From contig NZ_JACJTR010000022.1 in the NCBI RefSeq assembly GCF_014698795.1, positions 62,001 to 126,000 on the forward strand: DNA of 64,000 bases, given 5' to 3'. Position numbers and translations under genes: made by a program. Source of the DNA: Nostoc sp. FACHB-892. GTDB taxonomy: Bacteria > Cyanobacteriota > Cyanobacteriia > Cyanobacteriales > Nostocaceae. A model generated the notes under the pieces. The model saw only the letters and a list, made by a program, of their open reading frames with translations, searched no databases and was not told the DNA's origin. Numbering within the stretch: position 1 is the first letter of the stretch; the number at the start of each line of letters is the position of its first letter. Positions 45,651-52,918 of the stretch are shown here, one piece after another.

Positions 45651-45720
45651 CTTGATATCAAATATCTTAACATCAAGATAAATGCTAAAATCTCGATATC
45701 AAGTATCTTGATGTCGAGAT
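45651..45720. promoter_or_regulatory. probable MarR operator palindromes
   Basis: ATCTCGATATCAAG (45690-45703) and CTTGATGTCGAGAT (45707-45720) form an inverted repeat with one mismatch and a 3-nt spacer, ending seven bases before the EamA ATG. A weaker copy, CTTGATATCAA (45651-45661) with TTAACATCAAG (45667-45677), lies on the MarR side. Half-sites share ATCAAG/CTTGAT. Position and symmetry fit autoregulation and repression of the exporter. Confidence 0.75.
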
Positions 45721-45727
45721 AAAATCC

Positions 45728-46624
45728 ATGAAGATAAAGACTACCGGAAGGTTTGATATTTGGCTGACAGCCTTAGCACCAGCAATCTGGGGAACTACGT
45801 ACATTGTGGCAACCGAACTTTTGCCACCGAATCATCCGTTGTTAGTTGCAGCGTTGCGATCGCTACCCATCGGTATTTTGTTAACCGCAAGTTTGCGACA
45901 ACTCCCCAAAGGTATTTGGTGGTGGCGCATTTTGCTGCTGGGAGGGTTGAATATTGGTATTTTCCAAGCCTTGTTATTTGTGGCAGCCTATCGTCTTCCC
46001 GGTGGAGTAGCAGCAACAGCCGGAGCAATTCAACCGTTGTTAGTGGTGATATTTTCGTGGCTATTACTGGGCGATAAACCATCCAAACGCTCAATAATGG
46101 CTGCCATTGCCGGATTTATTGGCGTTGGTTTATTGGTTCTCAGTCCTGCGGCTCGTCTTGATTGGATCGGAATTGGCGCTGCGATCGCAGGAGCAGTAAC
46201 AATGGGCTTAGGAACGACATTAACCAAACGCTGGAAACGTCCAGTTTCTCTGCTGGTGTTTACGGCATGGCAATTGGCGATCGGCGGGATCATTCTTTTA
46301 CCTATTGCCCTAGTTGTTGAAAAACCGTTGACTAACCTGAGTGTGACAAACCTATTGGGATTTGTCTATTTGGGTTTAGTAGGAACTGGGTTAGCTTATA
46401 TGCTTTGGTTTCGCGGAATTGAACGATTAAAAGCCACAGCTGTTTCCTGCTTGGGATTGATGAGTCCCCTAGTTGCAACACTGATGGGATTTATTGTGTT
46501 ACATCAAACGTTAATGCCAATTCAACTGATTGGAGCAGCGATCATATTAGTGAGTGTTTTAGTGGGACAACAAACTAATAGATCGGGCGATCGTTCGACC
46601 ACTTTTAAGCGCAACTTGTTGTGA
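45728..46624 (+). CDS. EamA/DMT-family exporter
   Basis: The 298-residue product has ten hydrophobic segments and the two EamA halves typical of drug/metabolite transporters; WLTALAPAIWGTTYIVATE and the internal GVGLLVLSPAA are recognisable. Such proteins export amino acids, purines or drugs. It is divergent from the MarR gene, and the palindrome lies over its likely ribosome site or leader, so it should be repressed until the ligand of MarR appears. Substrate unknown. The ATG at 45728 (MKIKTTGRFDIW) is well placed. Confidence 0.9.
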   Translation: MKIKTTGRFDIWLTALAPAIWGTTYIVATELLPPNHPLLVAALRSLPIGILLTASLRQLPKGIWWWRILLLGGLNIGIFQALLFVAAYRLPGGVAATAGAIQPLLVVIFSWLLLGDKPSKRSIMAAIAGFIGVGLLVLSPAARLDWIGIGAAIAGAVTMGLGTTLTKRWKRPVSLLVFTAWQLAIGGIILLPIALVVEKPLTNLSVTNLLGFVYLGLVGTGLAYMLWFRGIERLKATAVSCLGLMSPLVATLMGFIVLHQTLMPIQLIGAAIILVSVLVGQQTNRSGDRSTTFKRNLL

Positions 46625-46691
46625 ATTGAGGGACAGGCAGAGTACCCGTCCTTCAAAAGTCATAGGTTAATAGGTTGAATGTATCTCTGGG

Positions 46692-46787
46692 TTAAATTAT
46701 TTTGGCAGTCCGCAAACCGAACAGCAGACCGACAGCCAAACCAAAGAACAAAGCTAAAAAGCCGATGTAAGCTACAATTGCAAACAT
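46692..46787 (-). CDS. petL: cytochrome b6f complex subunit PetL
   Basis: A 31-residue frame on the minus strand reads MFAIVAYIGFLALFFGLAVG and ends LLFGLRTAKII. It is a single membrane helix with a short basic tail. It resembles PetL of other cyanobacteria, with YIxFxALFFGxAVG and a final K-I/L-I. PetL is a small peripheral subunit of the cytochrome b6f complex and stabilises it. TGGAGAAAC gives a ribosome site eight bases before the ATG. It is too short for automatic gene calling and lies between the EamA gene and aroB. Identification is by remembered similarity. Confidence 0.85.
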   Translation of the reverse strand: MFAIVAYIGFLALFFGLAVGLLFGLRTAKII

Positions 46788-46834
46788 TTATGTTTCTCCA
46801 CAATACTTTCTAAATCTATTGAATCATTAGTTGT

Positions 46835-46939
46835 TGGGCATTGGGCATTGGAAAACTTTTCCCTAATCCCCAGTCGCCAGTCCCCAATCCCCAGATTGCG
46901 ATAGAATACAGCCCACGGGCGCTTGTTAGGGGTTGAGCA
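46835..46939. repeat. low-complexity spacer repeats before aroB
   Basis: GGGCATTGGGCATTGG is followed by CCCCAGTCGCCAGTCCCC and AATCCCCAG. These are the same kinds of dispersed strings as at 24409-24502. The promoter of aroB should be in or after them; a GCGATAGAATACAGCCC stretch precedes the gene. Confidence 0.5.
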
Positions 46940-48031
46940 ATGACTTCTGTAATTAATGTAAATTTACCAGAGCAGTCTTATGAGATTGCGATCGCATCTT
47001 TGAATTTAGATCAACTGGGTCAACAGATGGCCAGTCTCAAGCTAGGCAAGAAGGTATTGCTGGTTTCTAATCCGACGATTTTTAAACATTTTGGGGAAAG
47101 AGCGATCGCATCCTTAACATCTGCTGGATTTGAAGTTGCTAGCTGCACCCTACCACCAGGGGAACGCTACAAAACCCTCAATTCCATTCAAAAACTTTAC
47201 GATGTCGCCTTAGAAAACCGCCTAGAACGTTCTGCTACTATGGTGGCTTTGGGCGGAGGTGTAATTGGCGATATGACTGGCTTTGCAGCCGCAACCTGGC
47301 TGCGTGGCATTAATGTTGTCCAAGTGCCTACAACTCTTTTGGCGATGGTAGATTCGGCAATTGGTGGCAAAACTGGCGTAAATCATCCCCACGGTAAAAA
47401 CTTGATTGGGGCATTCCATCAACCGCGTCTAGTATTAATTGACCCAGATGTGTTGAAAACTCTACCTATGCGCGAGTTTCGGGCAGGAATGGCAGAAGTT
47501 ATTAAATATGGTGTAATTTGGGATGCCGAATTGTTTGCCCAATTGGAAGCAAGTAAACGCCTCGACCAACTCCGCTATGTAAAACCTGAACTGTTATTTA
47601 CCATATTAATGCGCTCTTGTCAAGCCAAAGCTGATGTCGTTAGCAAAGATGAGAAAGAAGGCGGATTGCGGGCGATTCTCAACTATGGACATACCATCGG
47701 TCATGCAGTGGAAAGCTTGACTGGTTATCGTCTAGTGAATCACGGTGAAGCGGTGGCTATTGGCATGGTCGCAGCCGGTCAAATTGCCGTGGAATTGGGA
47801 ATGTGGCAAAAAGAAGACACGGAACGTCAAAATTCTTTAATTCAAAAAGCAGGTTTACCGACTCAGTTACCATCTGGGGTAGATATTGAAGCAATTATTG
47901 AGGCATTGCAGTTAGATAAAAAAGTCAAAGCAGGGAAAGTGCGGTTTGTTTTACCAACAGAGATTGGTGTAGTCACAGTTACCGATGAAGTCCCATCAGA
48001 TATCATTCGGCAAGTGTTGCAGGGAATGTGA
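46940..48031 (+). CDS. aroB: 3-dehydroquinate synthase
   Basis: The 363-residue product catalyses the second step of the shikimate pathway, turning DAHP into 3-dehydroquinate with NAD and a metal. Family motifs are clear: ALGGGVIGDMTGFAAATWLRG (given here in part), PTTLLAMVDSAIGGKTGVN, and the metal ligands in MAEVIKYG (Glu), NYGHTIGHAVE (His) and NHGEAVAIGM (His). The length is normal. It acts in the cytosol toward aromatic amino acids, quinones and, in some cyanobacteria, mycosporines. No other aro gene lies nearby. Confidence 0.95.
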   Translation: MTSVINVNLPEQSYEIAIASLNLDQLGQQMASLKLGKKVLLVSNPTIFKHFGERAIASLTSAGFEVASCTLPPGERYKTLNSIQKLYDVALENRLERSATMVALGGGVIGDMTGFAAATWLRGINVVQVPTTLLAMVDSAIGGKTGVNHPHGKNLIGAFHQPRLVLIDPDVLKTLPMREFRAGMAEVIKYGVIWDAELFAQLEASKRLDQLRYVKPELLFTILMRSCQAKADVVSKDEKEGGLRAILNYGHTIGHAVESLTGYRLVNHGEAVAIGMVAAGQIAVELGMWQKEDTERQNSLIQKAGLPTQLPSGVDIEAIIEALQLDKKVKAGKVRFVLPTEIGVVTVTDEVPSDIIRQVLQGM

Positions 48032-48042
48032 ACAATTTGAAG

Positions 48043-48152
48043 AAGAATTCAGGAGTCAGAATGGGCTAAACGCCCCGCTACCGCTAATAGGAGTCAGAAT
48101 AAAAATTAGTTGCTCTGTCCTTCAATTACGAAGTACGAATTACGAATTATTG
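48043..48152. repeat. dispersed repeat cluster (GAATTCAGGAGTCAG)
   Basis: GAATTCAGGAGTCAGAATGG is followed by GGGCTAAACGCCCCGC (hairpin GGGC/GCCC), a second GGAGTCAGAAT, and ATTACGAAGTACGAATTACG. All have partners elsewhere in the window, at 2428 and in 15190-15440. The cluster separates aroB from the Uma2 gene. Confidence 0.7.
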
Positions 48153-48156
48153 AGCC

Positions 48157-48735
48157 ATGATACTCCAAACCAAGAATCAATTAACCTTGCAAGAGTTCTT
48201 AAATCTTCCAATAGATGAGGGAGATATCACCTATGAACTTGTTGATGGTCAAGCAATTCCTAAGATGTCACCAAAGTTTTTTCACGCAAAACTTACCCGC
48301 GTCCTTCTCAATTTGATTGAGCAGTGGTGTGAGGGAAAAGGAGAGGTTTGCCCGGAATGGGCTGTTGCATTAACCCGTCGGGGGCGAGATTGGATGCCAA
48401 TTCCAGATATTTTATATATCTCTAATGAACGTTTACCCGGCAACTGGGACGAAGACGAAGCTTGTCCTGTTCCTCCTGATTTGGTGATTGAGATTATTTC
48501 CCCAGGACAAACCTTTGGACAAATGGCAGCTAAAGCCAAAGACTATTTAGATGCTAAGGTGCTGCGGGTGTGGGTATTAGATAGTAAAGCCAGAAGCATT
48601 ACTGTTTTTTATCCAGATGCAGCACCACAAACTTATATGGGAGAAGAATTACTCAAAGATTCTTTGTTTGAGGGATTAGAATTTACTGTTGAGCAGGTGT
48701 TTCAAAAGGCAAAAATACCATTAGATACCGAATAG
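48157..48735 (+). CDS. Uma2 family endonuclease
   Basis: The 192-residue product is a Uma2/DUF820 protein with a PD-(D/E)xK nuclease-like fold. Markers are FLNLPIDEGDITYELVDGQ, PIPDILYIS with the catalytic Asp, and PPDLVIEIISP with the acidic residue of the core, then KAKDYLDAKVLRVWVLD carrying the Lys. Uma2 genes are very numerous in cyanobacteria and often sit alone; a role in mobile-element life or toxin activity is only proposed. Nothing around it suggests a partner. Confidence 0.88.
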   Translation: MILQTKNQLTLQEFLNLPIDEGDITYELVDGQAIPKMSPKFFHAKLTRVLLNLIEQWCEGKGEVCPEWAVALTRRGRDWMPIPDILYISNERLPGNWDEDEACPVPPDLVIEIISPGQTFGQMAAKAKDYLDAKVLRVWVLDSKARSITVFYPDAAPQTYMGEELLKDSLFEGLEFTVEQVFQKAKIPLDTE

Positions 48736-48835
48736 CAAACTTTTTGCATCTAACACAATTCTCTTCGTCTCAACGTCCATCTAAATTTTAATCGGCGGTT
48801 ACTACTCAAACTTTTATATCTTTATCCAGCAACGC

Positions 48836-49150
48836 CTATTTTTGAAGGTGCGGTTCTTTCTGCGGTTGCTGCTGGCTATTTGTTGGTTGCAATTTTTGAA
48901 ATAAAGCTGGTGGGGTAGCTTTGCGGAATGCACCGCAGTAGTGCATAGTCATAACCGCCTTGAAAGCCCAATGGTCTGTTGGCACATCACTAAAGGGATT
49001 CGGTAAAGTTTCTGCTTGATTCTGAACACAAGCATTCAAAACTTGATTCGATTTTGCTGGAGTGTCGGTAGTAGGTTCTTGAGATTTAACAGGGGTTACA
49101 AAGCTAGTAGTAGCTAGCACTACGACTGTTGCCAGAAGTTTGCAGTTCAT
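48836..49150 (-). CDS. small secreted protein with partial S-layer homology motif
   Basis: The 104-residue product has a signal peptide (LLATVVVLATTSFVTPVKS, cleavage near residue 23). The middle segment NPFSDVPTDHWAFKAVMTM resembles the start of an SLH domain (FSDVPxDHWAxxAV), though only one partial unit is present. Two cysteines (about residues 41 and 72) could form a disulfide. The tail is Gln/Lys-rich. The protein should be periplasmic; SLH domains in cyanobacteria bind the peptidoglycan-linked layer or occur in outer-membrane porins. Function not known. Confidence 0.75.
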   Translation of the reverse strand: MNCKLLATVVVLATTSFVTPVKSQEPTTDTPAKSNQVLNACVQNQAETLPNPFSDVPTDHWAFKAVMTMHYCGAFRKATPPALFQKLQPTNSQQQPQKEPHLQK

Positions 49151-49232
49151 AATTTAAGTTTTCTAGGAATGAAAGTCTACCCTATGTTAGTTCCCAGGCT
49201 GTTGCCCAGGAACTAGAATAAACTTGCTGAGA

Positions 49233-49370
49233 TTAAGCGTTAGAAAACATGGTAAGCATTACTAACATAACAACTAATGCACTGATCCAAAGAGCTAAAG
49301 ATCCCCAACTAACTGAATCTTTTTGTACTTTTTGCCAGAAATTGCTAACTAAGTTATTCCGAATTGCCAT
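49233..49370 (-). CDS. 45-residue single-helix membrane protein
   Basis: The frame starts MAIRNNLVSNFWQKVQKDSV and ends in a hydrophobic helix (LALWISALVVMLVMLTMF) with SNA at the C-terminus. A ribosome site, TTGGAGATT, lies about nine bases before the ATG. The layout of an amphipathic N-terminus and one helix resembles small thylakoid or envelope proteins, but I recognise no family. It lies upstream of, and on the same strand as, the small secreted protein gene, 82 bases away. Confidence 0.65.
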   Translation of the reverse strand: MAIRNNLVSNFWQKVQKDSVSWGSLALWISALVVMLVMLTMFSNA

Positions 49371-49818
49371 TTTATAATCTCCAATTTTTATTAAACTTGT
49401 ACTGACTCAATGCATTAAGCCTACATTAAGTTAAGAAAAATTCATGTTTTAGGATATCAGCTTTTATTTGCTGATCCCCAGAGCTAATCAACAGAGAATT
49501 AAATTAATGCGTACAGCAATGTTGACGACGGGCTACGCATAAGCGAATACCTGTGACTCAACTCATTACCGAACTAAAAAGCGAACAAAAATTTACAAAA
49601 AGATATTTGTTTATCTTAAATTAATTTTCCCATACGTAACTGTTTACACTGCGAAATTTGGCGATTTTGAGAAAATTCTTAACGTTGTCTTAATCACGTA
49701 TAAAAATTAGTGTTTAACAGTCAAAAACTACTTAAATACTGACTATGTTTCACTTTCAATCGTGATTTATTTACACTTGAAAATAGACACAATTAATAGT
49801 GAGGTTGAGAGGTCAATA
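49371..49818. other. AT-rich spacer with an SDR fragment
   Basis: The divergent spacer holds ACGACGGGCTACGCATAAGCG at about 49526-49545 (an SDR fragment of the GACGGGCTACGCC family; 20 bases match the type). The rest is AT-rich. No RNA gene or operator is recognised. The frame of the next gene is open back to a GTG at 49762. Confidence 0.45.
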
Positions 49819-50058
49819 ATGGTGCAACAAATAAGACATAATGAACCGCAATATATCTGTATCATTCCAGTTGAGAGAATTACAGCTAATCAAGACGAAG
49901 AAATTATGACCTTTGGTGTATCAGCCGACGAGGCAAAAAAACAAGGTGAGGAATTATTAACATCTACCTATGGTTGTAATCAATCACAAGTTTTGGAATT
50001 GATCCAGCAAGCACGAATTGAACCAATAGCTCAGTGGTGTGCCCCTAAAGAGCGTTAA
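49819..50058 (+). CDS. conserved hypothetical protein
   Basis: From the ATG at 49819 the product has 79 residues (MVQQIRHNEPQYICIIPVER...). GAGAGGTCAATA provides a ribosome site, which favours this start over the GTG at 49762. It contains no signal peptide or membrane segment. The composition is that of a real, soluble small protein with a helix ending AKKQGEELL. I do not know the family. It is followed by the tryptophanase remnant. Confidence 0.6.
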   Translation: MVQQIRHNEPQYICIIPVERITANQDEEIMTFGVSADEAKKQGEELLTSTYGCNQSQVLELIQQARIEPIAQWCAPKER

Positions 50059-50150
50059 AACTACTTATGACGGTTTTGGCAACAGCAACTATTAACACCC
50101 AAAATAGTATGCAAATATTTGGCTAACCTGCATGAAAGAGTAATGAATTT

Positions 50151-50522
50151 ATGACCGATGCAAAGCAAACTTCCCCGTGCCGCCGTCGCTCTTGGGCAGA
50201 GCCATATAAAATCAAGGTGGTTGAGCCATTAAAAATTACTACCTGCACTGAACGCCATACTTTTCTACTGCGTTCTCAAGATGTCTACATTGATTGACTC
50301 ACTGATAGCGCCGCCATGAGCGATTATCAATGGGCAGGGATGATGCTTGGTGATGAAGCTTACGGCGGCAGCAAAAATTTTTACAACTTGCTCACATGGA
50401 TCTAACTGCTGAAGCAGTTGGAGAAGTTTATGTCTCATAATTGCGATCGCTTACACGGACTCAAAATGATTTACGAACCAAAGTATCTCCGCTTGTTTCA
50501 AGCAAGTTTTGAATTGCTTTAG
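50151..50522 (+). pseudogene. tryptophanase / beta-eliminating lyase remnant
   Basis: From the ATG at 50151 the frame reads AEPYKIKVVEPLKITT, then LLRSQDVYID, a TGA, and LTDSAAMSDYQWAGMMLGDE with AYGGSKNFYNL. This is the N-terminus of tryptophanase or tyrosine phenol-lyase (EPFRIRVIEPVKRTT and DLLTDSGT.. MMRGDEAYSGS in E. coli TnaA). The next bases shift frame to HMDLTAEAVGEVYV, and a further frame gives LKMIYEPKYLRLFQASFELL with TAG at 50520, the C-terminus of the same family. About 300 central residues, including the PLP lysine, are gone. The gene is dead: a nonsense codon, a large internal deletion and at least two frame changes. Confidence 0.87.
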
Positions 50523-50597
50523 AGGTAGCCAAGGCACTGAAATGGAAAAATTAATATAGAGAAGTCTAAGGAACAGCGCCGCACTACCAACTAAACT

Positions 50598-51023
50598 ATG
50601 CTACCGTTCAAAACTCTGCTACGCGTTCGACACTATGAGATGGATGCCCTTGGGCATGTAAATAACGCCGTCTACCAAAATTATCTAGAACAAGCAGCCA
50701 TTGAACACTCAGAACACCTAGGCTTAACTCTGGATGTATATCGGCAAGTGGGTGGGGTATTTGTCATGCGGCGGGTAGAAATTGACTATTTACGCCCAGC
50801 AGTAGCAGGAGATACCCTAGAAGTCACTACTTGGTTGAAGGAAATGCGCGGGACTCGTGCCTTGCGATGCTACGAAATTCGTAAAAAAAACGAAGATAAT
50901 TTGTTAGTCACGGCAGAGGCGCTATGGGTTTGGGTGGATGCACAGACAATGCGCCCACGACCAATTCCAAGTGTCATGTTAGACAAATTTTTGCAAATCC
51001 AAAACCCAGGTGTTACAACCTAA
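50598..51023 (+). CDS. acyl-CoA thioesterase (hotdog, 4HBT family)
   Basis: The 141-residue product is a single hotdog domain. The catalytic-type segment YEMDALGHVNNAVYQNYLEQA (shown in part as DALGHVNNAVY, with the acidic residue before it) is that of 4-hydroxybenzoyl-CoA-type thioesterases. It would hydrolyse an acyl-CoA or acyl-ACP; in cyanobacteria related enzymes release 1,4-dihydroxy-2-naphthoate for phylloquinone, but this one cannot be assigned to that role from sequence alone. It is cytosolic and stands alone. Confidence 0.87.
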   Translation: MLPFKTLLRVRHYEMDALGHVNNAVYQNYLEQAAIEHSEHLGLTLDVYRQVGGVFVMRRVEIDYLRPAVAGDTLEVTTWLKEMRGTRALRCYEIRKKNEDNLLVTAEALWVWVDAQTMRPRPIPSVMLDKFLQIQNPGVTT

Positions 51024-51210
51024 AAATGGTTACTTATTTGCCATTTAATGAATCTTAATTATTCTAATGAAAAACAAATGATTAATTTTTTACCCCAGGT
51101 AATGCGGATGATCAAGAATACACAACTATGATGTTATAAGTGCAAAATTTAAATTTGTAGAAACTGCAATCAAAATTAGCTCACTAAATCAGGATTTTCC
51201 AGTCAATATT

Positions 51211-51462
51211 ATGGAGCAAAGTCAGCCACAAAAGCGCCGCATCGCTGATCAAGTATTTCAAGAATCCCTTGATCAGTTGGAGGATATTTTACAAGAAAGT
51301 TCAGATGAAGAAGAAATTCCACAACTCGCACAACTGCATAGTAGTAATTTTAGTGAAGTCGAAGATCAAGACTTGACAAATATTGATTTAGCCGCTCTTG
51401 AAGATGCAGTTGCTGATATTGAACAATATCTTGAAGAAAAGACAAAAACTAAAGAAAATTGA
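51211..51462 (+). CDS. small acidic hypothetical protein
   Basis: The 83-residue product (MEQSQPQKRRIADQVFQESL...) is strongly acidic, rich in Glu and Asp, and mostly helical. It has no membrane segment. Its frame ends 14 bases before the end of the convergent methyltransferase gene. I do not recognise the family, though the composition and start context support a real gene. The helix pattern DQVFQESLDQLEDILQ suggests a protein-interaction segment. Confidence 0.6.
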   Translation: MEQSQPQKRRIADQVFQESLDQLEDILQESSDEEEIPQLAQLHSSNFSEVEDQDLTNIDLAALEDAVADIEQYLEEKTKTKEN

Positions 51463-51475
51463 TGATTTATGAGTT

Positions 51476-52273
51476 CTAAGTTTTAACTCTTAACTCTTGA
51501 CTCATTTGCCGTCGAGCTTCGTACAACATCAAAGCGGCTGCGATCGCTACATTCAAAGATTCTACCCCAGGACTCAAAGGGATTCTTACTTGTTTGTCTG
51601 CGATTGCTGCTAAATCTGCTGACAATCCAGCACCTTCATTTCCCAGTAAAATCAAACTGGGTTTGCGCCAGTCCACGTCCCAATAAGTTAAAGTCGCACT
51701 GGGTAAGGTTGCCACTACCTGCATTCCTGCCTGTTGACTTTGTTGAACTGTAGCTTTTAAATCTTCAGTTACGGCCGTTGCTAGGCGAAACCATTGCCCT
51801 GCTGAAGCCCGGAGAACTTTCGGGCTGTCTAAATCTACACTATCTTCGCTTACCCACAAACCTGATGCACCTACTGCCGCCGCAGTGCGAATCATTGTAC
51901 CCAGATTCCCCGGATCTTGTACGGTTTCTAAAGCTAGGACTAAACCAGTAAATGGTAGTTGAGTTTGGCCTTTGCTTCGTTTTGCCGTTGCCACCACCCC
52001 ATCGGGTTGGACTGTAGTAGCGATCGCATCCAATACTTCTGTACTTACAATTTCGGCGCGATCGCTTTTACTACAAGCTTCTTCCCAGAGTGACGAGTGC
52101 GCTGCTTGCCAATCTGGAGTACAACACACTGTTTCTAGTGGGTAATTAACCGCACAAGCTTCCTCTAACAGGTGCGTCCCTTCGAGTAAAAATAATTGCT
52201 GCTTGTGCCGCTCCTTGGTGGAGTGAAGTTTGCGGATTTGTTTGACTAAGGAATTTTGTAAACTGGTCAACAT
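51476..52273 (-). CDS. TrmH/SpoU family RNA 2'-O-methyltransferase
   Basis: The 265-residue product has an N-terminal substrate-binding region (MLTSLQNSLVKQIRKLHSTK) and the SPOUT knot domain with its three motifs: LALETVQDPGNLGTMIRTA, then LILLGNEGAGLS and IPLSPGVESLNVAIAAAL. These bind SAM in a trefoil knot. It methylates a ribose in rRNA or tRNA; the exact site is not readable. The ATG at 52273 is taken rather than the TTG before it. It is convergent with the small acidic gene and lies downstream of tRNA-Leu on the same strand. Confidence 0.92.
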   Translation of the reverse strand: MLTSLQNSLVKQIRKLHSTKERHKQQLFLLEGTHLLEEACAVNYPLETVCCTPDWQAAHSSLWEEACSKSDRAEIVSTEVLDAIATTVQPDGVVATAKRSKGQTQLPFTGLVLALETVQDPGNLGTMIRTAAAVGASGLWVSEDSVDLDSPKVLRASAGQWFRLATAVTEDLKATVQQSQQAGMQVVATLPSATLTYWDVDWRKPSLILLGNEGAGLSADLAAIADKQVRIPLSPGVESLNVAIAAALMLYEARRQMSQELRVKT

Positions 52274-52366
52274 CAAAAAATTAGGAGTTAAGAATTAGGA
52301 TTTAGGAGTTAATTTAGTTTTCTTTCAACTTATAACTCTTAACTTCTAACTCCTAACTTAATAATA

Positions 52367-52448
52367 TGCGGAACCCGGGACTTGAACCCGGAAGCCTTGC
52401 GGCACTAGAACCTGAATCTAGCGCGTCTGCCAATTCCGCCAGTTCCGC
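52367..52448 (-). tRNA. tRNA-Leu (CAG)
   Basis: The 82-nt minus-strand sequence starts GCGGAACTGGCGGAATTGG and ends GTTCCGC with A as discriminator. Acceptor, D, anticodon (CTAGA TTCAGGT TCTAG, anticodon CAG), a long variable arm and T arm (GGGTTCAAGTC) are all present. The long variable arm is that of a class II Leu tRNA. No CCA is encoded. Confidence 0.96.
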
Positions 52449-52858
52449 TGGCACTTGTACTTATCGACAATTTCCTATTATTGCGCTATGTTTTACCTTT
52501 GTCAAGTGAAAACATAACACCTCGTTTAAGAGGCTCAGACTGGAAACAAGTTTTTTAGGGCATTGGGTCAAATCAAAATATTAACTGAAAAGTACAGCAT
52601 TGATTTTTAGAGAACACTTAAGTTATTTTACTGAGTATTTAATTTAGCTTAAAACTACTACTTATTCGTTCGTTTTTATTAAATTTTTTAAAAGCTCAAA
52701 AGGCTTGCTGTTGCTTATTTTCAGCCTAAAGGTTTCACCAAAAAACAATTTTTTTATGCAATATGTTGCTTTAAAATGTGGACAATTTGAATCTTTAATG
52801 TAGAATCAAAACCAACTTCAAACATCATAAAATACGTATTACTTTTGGAGGTAGGCTT
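52449..52858. other. AT-rich spacer upstream of murA
   Basis: About 410 bases with no gene. A strong ribosome site, GGAGG, occurs at 52847-52851, seven bases before an ATC codon that is in frame with murA. The promoters of murA and tRNA-Leu should lie here. Confidence 0.5.
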
Positions 52859-52918
52859 ATCAATCCTTCTACCAGCTTACCAGATGCCAAAATTGCTCCA
52901 GAAGCAGACTCCTCAGTC

